In this document: positions 6,716 through 10,691 of the stretch, in pieces
How the letters are laid out: each line of letters starts with the position of its first letter
How positions within the stretch are numbered: the stretch's first letter is position 1
From: Bacilli bacterium
GTDB taxonomy: Bacteria > Bacillota_I > Bacilli_A > RFN20 > CAG-288
Reading direction: 5' to 3'
DNA length: 10,691 nucleotides
Assembly (NCBI GenBank): GCA_900769965.1
Contig: CAAGIQ010000112.1
Coordinates: 1-10,691 of the forward strand
The notes under the pieces: generated by a model
Database searches by the model: none
Told to the model about the DNA's origin: nothing
What the model saw: only the letters and a program-made list of their open reading frames with translations
Made by a program: the position numbers and the translations under genes

Positions 6716-8155
6716 TTAGAATTCCTTAGAATCTTTCATGCAGAGATGTACGCTTGGACGTTTGAATGTCATCGGTAAGACGAGAATATTTGGATTTGGT
6801 CCGACAAACTTCTTAGCATCTTCGATGGCTTCCATAACTGAAGAACGAGTCTTCATTCCCATCTCTCTAGCTGTACCTGGAGCCTTAGCACCAACGACAT
6901 AGACCGCTTTACATTCCTTCTCAGCGATGTGAGCACAGCTGATCATCGAGAAGCAGTGATATGGATGGAAAGCGTAATTGAATCTATATAGATCGAAATA
7001 CTCTTTTGTATTCATAACATCGTGATAGCTATCGACTTCTGGGAGTGTATTCTTGTTGGCGTTGAAGTAATCGAATACCGGCTTCATAGCTGGGAATTCT
7101 TCATCGCCGAAGTCGCCATCGCATTGAGCTAAAGCAACGACAACTGGACTGTCAACTAATACTCTCTTAAGTCTAACGATTTGAGCTGCGATAGCTTGTT
7201 CGACTAAGATTGGGTTTCTTCCTTGTCTAGAACCGTATTGGAAATCGTTTGGTAAACCGAAGACGACGATATCGTATTTCTTTTCAGCCCATTTAACATA
7301 GGTTCTCTTATCTGCGATTTCCCAAGTAAGTGGTTCGATTTCTTTAGCGTAACCAGCAAAGACAGCAATCTGACGTGAGTAGGAATCTAAGACTGCATCG
7401 ACACAGAAGTATTTCTTGTTCATGCATTTTTCCATCCAATCGCCGATAGCATCGAACTTCTGTCTCATCAACGAGTGAGAAGTAACTGGAACGAAGTCTT
7501 TTCTATGCATAACTTCTGGGCAGTGGTGAGAAGAGATGCATTCCCAGTTTGTGATACCTGTAGCACAGTGTTTGTAACCACCGCTATATCCACCGTATGG
7601 GTTACCTTGAACGTGACCTATTAAGAAGCAGATATCTGATTCGTAGACGAACTTATTGATAACTACCTTAGCTCCGAACTTCGGTTCATTACCTAAATCT
7701 ACTAAGTTATCCCAATCCTCTGAATCGTGGTTGATGATTTGACCGAGTGGATAGAATCTATCGAAAATCTCATCGCCTAAGATCTTTCTAATCTCTTCTG
7801 GCTTATTCTTTCTATGTAAGCCGTTGGAGCAGATCAACAAGATGTCTTTTTCTTCAACACCGTTTCTCTCACATTCTTCAATGATAAGAGGAATTGAAGT
7901 CTTACGATGGGAATCATCTTGGAAGCCACCTTTAACCCTATCTGGGAAAACGATAACTACCTTGCTACCCTTATGAACTTGTTCGCTGATTGGTTTAACA
8001 CCAATAGGATTTAATATGGCATCTAATGTAGCTTTTTTAACATCATCTAAAGCTTTTGGATCTTTTACAGTAACACCTGTTTCAAATACATCTACATTCT
8101 CGTCAGGTAAATTTACTTCAACTTGACCATCACCATACTCTAATTTGACTTTCAT
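6716..8155 (-). CDS. LarA-like (DUF2088) nickel-pincer racemase/epimerase homolog
   Basis: A 479-residue homolog of lactate racemase LarA, a family that inverts the 2-hydroxy carbon of lactate, malate or sugar acids using the nickel-pincer nucleotide cofactor. Landmarks are VVIVFPDRVKGG (66-77), SNGLHR (110-115, with His114 matching catalytic His108), the glycine-rich HVQGNPYGGYSGGYKH (181-196, with Lys195 matching cofactor-binding Lys184), and His211 matching nickel ligand His200. By spacing (10 residues before the Lys), the second catalytic His174 is Asn185. At 479 residues it is longer than LarA (about 425). The cofactor genes larB, larC and larE are not in the window. It starts two bases after the TIM-like gene with AAAGGAT as ribosome binding site, and lies directly before the NagB-like gene. 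The family is clear; lactate racemization is unlikely. Confidence 0.82.
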   Translation of the reverse strand: MKVKLEYGDGQVEVNLPDENVDVFETGVTVKDPKALDDVKKATLDAILNPIGVKPISEQVHKGSKVVIVFPDRVKGGFQDDSHRKTSIPLIIEECERNGVEEKDILLICSNGLHRKNKPEEIRKILGDEIFDRFYPLGQIINHDSEDWDNLVDLGNEPKFGAKVVINKFVYESDICFLIGHVQGNPYGGYSGGYKHCATGITNWECISSHHCPEVMHRKDFVPVTSHSLMRQKFDAIGDWMEKCMNKKYFCVDAVLDSYSRQIAVFAGYAKEIEPLTWEIADKRTYVKWAEKKYDIVVFGLPNDFQYGSRQGRNPILVEQAIAAQIVRLKRVLVDSPVVVALAQCDGDFGDEEFPAMKPVFDYFNANKNTLPEVDSYHDVMNTKEYFDLYRFNYAFHPYHCFSMISCAHIAEKECKAVYVVGAKAPGTAREMGMKTRSSVMEAIEDAKKFVGPNPNILVLPMTFKRPSVHLCMKDSKEF

Positions 8156-8157
8156 GT

Positions 8158-8961
8158 TTATAATCCTTTCTTATATGTTTCAACGATTTCTTCAAAATCG
8201 TTCAAATAGAAACCGAAATCTTTACCGAATCTTGTTAACGCTACTAAGCCGCCATCTAATTCTTCAATAGAAGCGATCATCTTAGCGTTCTCTTTCTTTA
8301 ACCCTCCGCCGTAAACTACTTTACAATCAACTATGGATTTAATGTGTCTAGCGATATCTCTTATATAATCTTCGCCTGGTGGAGTTTTACCTGGACCTAT
8401 AGCCCACACAGGTTCATATGCAATAGACACTAAACTGAGATCGACATCTTTTAATCCTACTTCTAACTGATGACGAAGCACTTCGTATTTATTTTCTTGT
8501 TCTTCAGCTTTCTCACCGATGCAGTAAAGAACGTGCATGTTTTGAGAACAAGCTCTCTTAACTTCTTCGTTAAGAATGGTGTTGATGTCTCCCTTGCCTC
8601 CGAACTCTCTATTTAATCTATTTAAATAGTTACGTTCTTCGCAGTGACCGATTAACACGCTGTTAACTCCAAGAGCCTTCATGCTCTTAGCAGTTCTAAA
8701 AGTAGTAAAAGCACCAAAGTTCTTATTTTCTTCAACATCATCGTAAAATACACTTTGGCACCCTATATTTACTTTATTATTCATCTTACATGCTTCGATT
8801 AAATAAGCTTCTTGAAAGAAGACGGTAAAATCTACACCATCTAAACTTTCTAATTTCTTTACTATAGCATCAGCATAGTCGTTTCCATAAGCGAGATCGT
8901 TAACACCACCATCAGCTCTAGGAACGTCGAATCTTTTTAAATTCAAATAAATATTCTTCAT
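8158..8961 (-). CDS. Triosephosphate-isomerase-like protein with altered phosphate loops
   Basis: A 267-residue TIM-barrel protein of the triosephosphate isomerase family, probably an aldose-ketose isomerase. The catalytic set is present: Asn7 and Lys9 in YLNLKR (canonical NWK), His106 in IGHCEER (canonical IGHSERR) and Glu183 in AYEPVWAIGPGKTPPG (181-196), including the mobile loop 6. The phosphate grip is not: YGGS is YGGG (217-220), and LVGGASL is LVALTRF (239-245), so both loop-8 glycines are gone. N-terminal NWK being NLK and a long acidic loop after it also differ from glycolytic enzymes. It is the first gene of the operon, facing the DeoR regulator across 306 bases. It is more likely a specialised isomerase of this pathway than the housekeeping TpiA; relatives such as tetrulose-phosphate isomerases show the fold is used for other substrates. 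Confidence 0.82.
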   Translation of the reverse strand: MKNIYLNLKRFDVPRADGGVNDLAYGNDYADAIVKKLESLDGVDFTVFFQEAYLIEACKMNNKVNIGCQSVFYDDVEENKNFGAFTTFRTAKSMKALGVNSVLIGHCEERNYLNRLNREFGGKGDINTILNEEVKRACSQNMHVLYCIGEKAEEQENKYEVLRHQLEVGLKDVDLSLVSIAYEPVWAIGPGKTPPGEDYIRDIARHIKSIVDCKVVYGGGLKKENAKMIASIEELDGGLVALTRFGKDFGFYLNDFEEIVETYKKGL

Positions 8962-9070
8962 AATGAAATCCCTTACATATTTATTTTAAGTTAAATTTGC
9001 CAAAATACAACAAGATAACGACAACATTTTTTATATTTTTTCGTTTATTTCTTTATTTGTAATTTTTCGT

Positions 9071-9084
9071 GTTTCGTTCGAAAC
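9071..9084. promoter_or_regulatory. Candidate operator, GTTTCG inverted repeat
   Basis: GTTTCGTTCGAAAC is an inverted repeat of GTTTCG around a TT centre. The same TTTCGT half-site occurs nearby as direct copies at 9039-9044 and 9065-9070. On the minus strand a possible -10, TATAGT (9083-9088), overlaps its edge, though no good -35 goes with it. The natural ligand would be the DeoR-family protein encoded next door, blocking the six-gene operon. DeoR-type operators often contain repeated TTTCG-like boxes. Confidence 0.45.
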
Positions 9085-9152
9085 TATAAGACCATTTGAC
9101 ACACTTTCTTATCCTTTTTGAAAGCGGAAATTAACCGAATGAAAGCAAGGTA

Positions 9153-9166
9153 GTAAAGCGCTTTCT
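9153..9166. promoter_or_regulatory. cre-like site (CcpA or other LacI-family repressor)
   Basis: GTAAAGCGCTTTCT matches the ideal palindromic catabolite-responsive element TGAAAGCGCTTTCA at 11 of 14 positions, including the whole AAAGCGCTTT centre. It lies between the divergent genes, about 40 bases upstream of the regulator's promoter. Carbon catabolite control would fit a catabolic operon. A binding site for another LacI-family protein is equally possible. Confidence 0.45.
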
Positions 9167-9200
9167 TAAATGTAATAATTTTCAATATCAATTTTGTAAG

Positions 9201-9225
9201 TTTCGTTTGACTTAATAAATCGAAA
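9201..9225. promoter_or_regulatory. Candidate autoregulatory operator over the regulator promoter
   Basis: TTTCG (9201-9205) and its inverse CGAAA (9221-9225) flank and cover the -35 box and spacer of the plus-strand promoter. The left half-site TTTCGTTT also occurs at 9039-9046. This fits a DeoR-family protein repressing its own gene through the same half-sites used for the operon. Confidence 0.4.
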
Positions 9226-9235
9226 GTGTAATAAT
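9207..9235 (+). promoter_or_regulatory. Promoter of the DeoR-family regulator
   Basis: TTGACT (9207-9212) serves as -35 and AATAAT (9230-9235) as -10, with a 17-base spacer; both are one base from consensus. Transcription would begin near 9242, leaving a leader of about 25 bases with the ribosome binding site AAAGGAG (9255-9261) before the ATG at 9268. Confidence 0.6.
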
Positions 9236-9267
9236 CAAACTATAAATGTAATGGAAAGGAGATAGGA

Positions 9268-10017
9268 ATGAATAAAAGACAATCTCAAATCGTCACTTTA
9301 GTCAATCAAAAAGATCGTATCTCTGTTACTGAATTAGCCCATGAGTTAGACGTAAGCGAAGTCACCATAAGAAAGGACTTAACTACTCTCGCTAATTATG
9401 GAATTTTAATTCGTAATCACGGATACGCTTTAAAGAAAAACAGCGTCGATATCAAGAATAGACTTTCTATCAACTACGAAGAGAAATCTCGTATAGCTAA
9501 AAGAGCAGCTGAACTTATAGGCTATAACGAAACCATCTTCTTAGGTAGCGGTTCTACCTGCGCTCTTCTAGCCGAAGAAATCGCTAAAACCAAACCAAAC
9601 GTCTCGATTATTACCCATTCGGTGTACATCGCAGATCACGCTGCTAAACTCGGCAACAACAAGATCATTCTTCTAGGAGGAGAATATCAAAAAGAAGCTG
9701 AAGTTATGGTCGGACCACTTGTAAGACTTACAGCTAAACAGTACTTCGTAGATAAAATTTTCTTAGGTACTGATGGATTTGTAAAAAACATCGGATTCAT
9801 GGGTAGCGACTCATTGAGAACCGAAGCCATAAAAAACATGATCGATTCAGCTAGAAACATCATAGTACTCACAGATTCGACCAAGTTTAATAAGATGGGC
9901 GTAATCATTCAATTTGGATTAGCAAAAGTCGTGAAAATCATTACGGACAAAAACATATCCAAAGAGTATTACGATTATTTTAAAGATAATAGAATATCAG
10001 TTGAAATCGTCAATTAA
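9268..10017 (+). CDS. DeoR-family transcriptional regulator
   Basis: A 249-residue repressor of the DeoR/GlpR sugar-metabolism group. The N-terminal winged helix-turn-helix spans about 5-55 (RQSQIVTLVNQ, then ISVTELAHELDVSEVTIRKDL, then GILIRNHGYAL). The C-terminal DeoRC sensor domain has FLGSGSTCALLAEEI (91-105), ITHSVYIA (115-122), LLGGEY (135-140), KIFLGTDGF (163-171) and LTDSTKF (201-207). These are the loops where family members bind a phosphorylated sugar or similar effector. Length is standard for the family. AAAGGAG stands six bases before the ATG. It is divergent from the six-gene operon and so is its likely regulator. The inducer is unknown, probably the substrate or an intermediate of that pathway. 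The last 21 bases overlap the end of the convergent epimerase-like gene. Confidence 0.93.
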   Translation: MNKRQSQIVTLVNQKDRISVTELAHELDVSEVTIRKDLTTLANYGILIRNHGYALKKNSVDIKNRLSINYEEKSRIAKRAAELIGYNETIFLGSGSTCALLAEEIAKTKPNVSIITHSVYIADHAAKLGNNKIILLGGEYQKEAEVMVGPLVRLTAKQYFVDKIFLGTDGFVKNIGFMGSDSLRTEAIKNMIDSARNIIVLTDSTKFNKMGVIIQFGLAKVVKIITDKNISKEYYDYFKDNRISVEIVN

Positions 10018-10691
10018 TTCAAAATTGATAGAGTGGGTGTGCTTTCTTATACTAGATGGTTCTAATTCGTTGATGTAAAGTCTTTCCTTTAACTCTTTAG
10101 GTTCGTTTAAGTAAGAACCTATTCCGTACCAAGGCTCTACACATATAAAGTTAGATGTATCCTTATTTGTCCATAAAGCGAATAAAGGAGAATTAAATCG
10201 ATAAGTCACCTTATGTGTCTTAGTTAATACGGCAACTTTGTCTGACTCGTTAATCATAACTATAGTATCTAATTCTTTAAATAAATCTTTAGATATAACT
10301 AAGTTATCCTTAACGTTCTTGTTATCGACTTCGATGATGCCGTTACTTAACTTCATATAGATTCTAGAATCAAAGGTTAATATCCTATCGCCTTCTCTAG
10401 CTCTAATAGCGAGATGATTACCTAAAGAATAATACATTTTCTTCGAATCTAGGTTATTAACTAAATATGAGGTAGTTAATTCTCTTCCCTTTAATAGATA
10501 AGTCACTTCAAGTCTAAATTTAAAAGGATAGATTGCTAAATCTTCATCATTACTCGAATAGGAAAAAGTAATCTCTTCTTCGTTATTCTTGACGTAGGTG
10601 AAAGCTCTATTTCTAACAAATCCATGACGCGAAGAGATATGATAATTAACTCCATCGACTTCATAATCGTAACTACCTATAAGAGGAAAGA
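9997..10691 (-). CDS. Aldose 1-epimerase family protein (LacX/GalM-like), 5' end beyond window
   Basis: The minus-strand frame is open from its TGA stop (9997-9999) to the right edge, about 231 codons; a GTG at 10504-10506 is an internal Val, not the start. Upstream of it the frame reads FPLIGSYDYEVDGVNYHIS, then SRHGFVRNRAF, then AIYPFKFRLEVTYLLKG, all typical of galactose-mutarotase-like proteins of the LacX kind. Downstream are YYSLGNHLAIR and FICVEPWYGIG. The two histidines (RHGF and GNH) and the glutamate (VEPW) are those expected at a mutarotase active site. Such enzymes interconvert alpha and beta anomers of free or phosphorylated sugars in the cytoplasm. The N-terminal 40-50 residues lie outside the window. 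It converges on and overlaps the regulator gene by 21 bases. Confidence 0.88.
   Translation of the reverse strand, partial: FPLIGSYDYEVDGVNYHISSRHGFVRNRAFTYVKNNEEEITFSYSSNDEDLAIYPFKFRLEVTYLLKGRELTTSYLVNNLDSKKMYYSLGNHLAIRAREGDRILTFDSRIYMKLSNGIIEVDNKNVKDNLVISKDLFKELDTIVMINESDKVAVLTKTHKVTYRFNSPLFALWTNKDTSNFICVEPWYGIGSYLNEPKELKERLYINELEPSSIRKHTHSINFELIDDFN

Noticed and set aside
9096..9101. Perfect TTGACA on the plus strand as a -35 box
   Set aside because: No -10-like hexamer lies 15-19 bases downstream; the TTGACT/AATAAT pair nearer the gene is better.
8962..9267. CRISPR-like or long direct-repeat array suggested by the repeated TTTCGT
   Set aside because: The repeats are 5-8 bases, irregularly spaced and partly inverted, which fits operator half-sites rather than an array.
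9997..10506. A short 169-residue protein starting at the GTG of 10504-10506
   Set aside because: The same frame stays open to the window edge and encodes conserved aldose-epimerase sequence upstream, so the GTG is an internal Val codon.

Overview
The window is a low-GC Bacillota-type chromosome segment using the standard genetic code. AT-rich codons, strong AGGAGG ribosome binding sites, a lipobox lipoprotein and a TTGACT/AATAAT-type promoter all point that way. A gut Bacilli or Erysipelotrichia-like organism is a reasonable guess, but no gene here fixes the taxon. One block (about 1.3-2.8 kb) is visibly richer in GC than its surroundings and is an insertion sequence.

Layout, left to right. 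(1) Bases 1-80, minus strand: the first 26 codons of a maltose/galactoside O-acetyltransferase, cut by the window edge. Upstream of it, in the same direction, is a protein with two GNAT acetyltransferase domains (94-1119). (2) About 1.2-2.85 kb: an IS110-family element. Its DEDD/serine recombinase starts at 2501, after a perfect Shine-Dalgarno, so the longer ORF running to 2621 reads into non-coding DNA. The roughly 280-base upstream leader is full of hairpins and is the expected place for a bridge RNA. Strong palindromes flank the element (26 bp at 1235-1260, 18 bp at 2788-2805). (3) 2850-8961, minus strand: a tightly packed six-gene operon ending in a clear intrinsic terminator. In order of transcription it encodes a triosephosphate-isomerase-like protein, a LarA-like (DUF2088) protein, a NagB-like protein, then the permease, ATPase and lipoprotein binding protein of a NitT/TauT-type ABC transporter. 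(4) A 306-base divergent control region with repeated TTTCGT half-sites and a cre-like palindrome. (5) A DeoR-family regulator on the plus strand (9268-10017), overlapping tail to tail with an aldose-1-epimerase-like gene that runs off the right edge.

How the genes fit together. A DeoR regulator divergent from three sugar-isomerase-fold enzymes and an importer looks like a catabolic module for one imported compound. The notable point is that all three enzymes carry changes at defining sites. The NagB-like protein keeps the core Asp/His/Glu positions but lacks the catalytic Asp of DGH and all three substrate-phosphate-binding elements of E. coli NagB. The TIM-like protein keeps Asn-Lys, His and Glu but has lost the Ser and Gly-Gly phosphate-gripping loops. 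The LarA-like protein has Asn where the second catalytic His should be. Together with a transporter family that typically carries sulfonates and other small organic anions, this suggests a pathway on a non-phosphorylated, perhaps sulfonated or acidic, sugar-like substrate. That substrate assignment is inference. No kinase, aldolase or dehydrogenase is present in the window.
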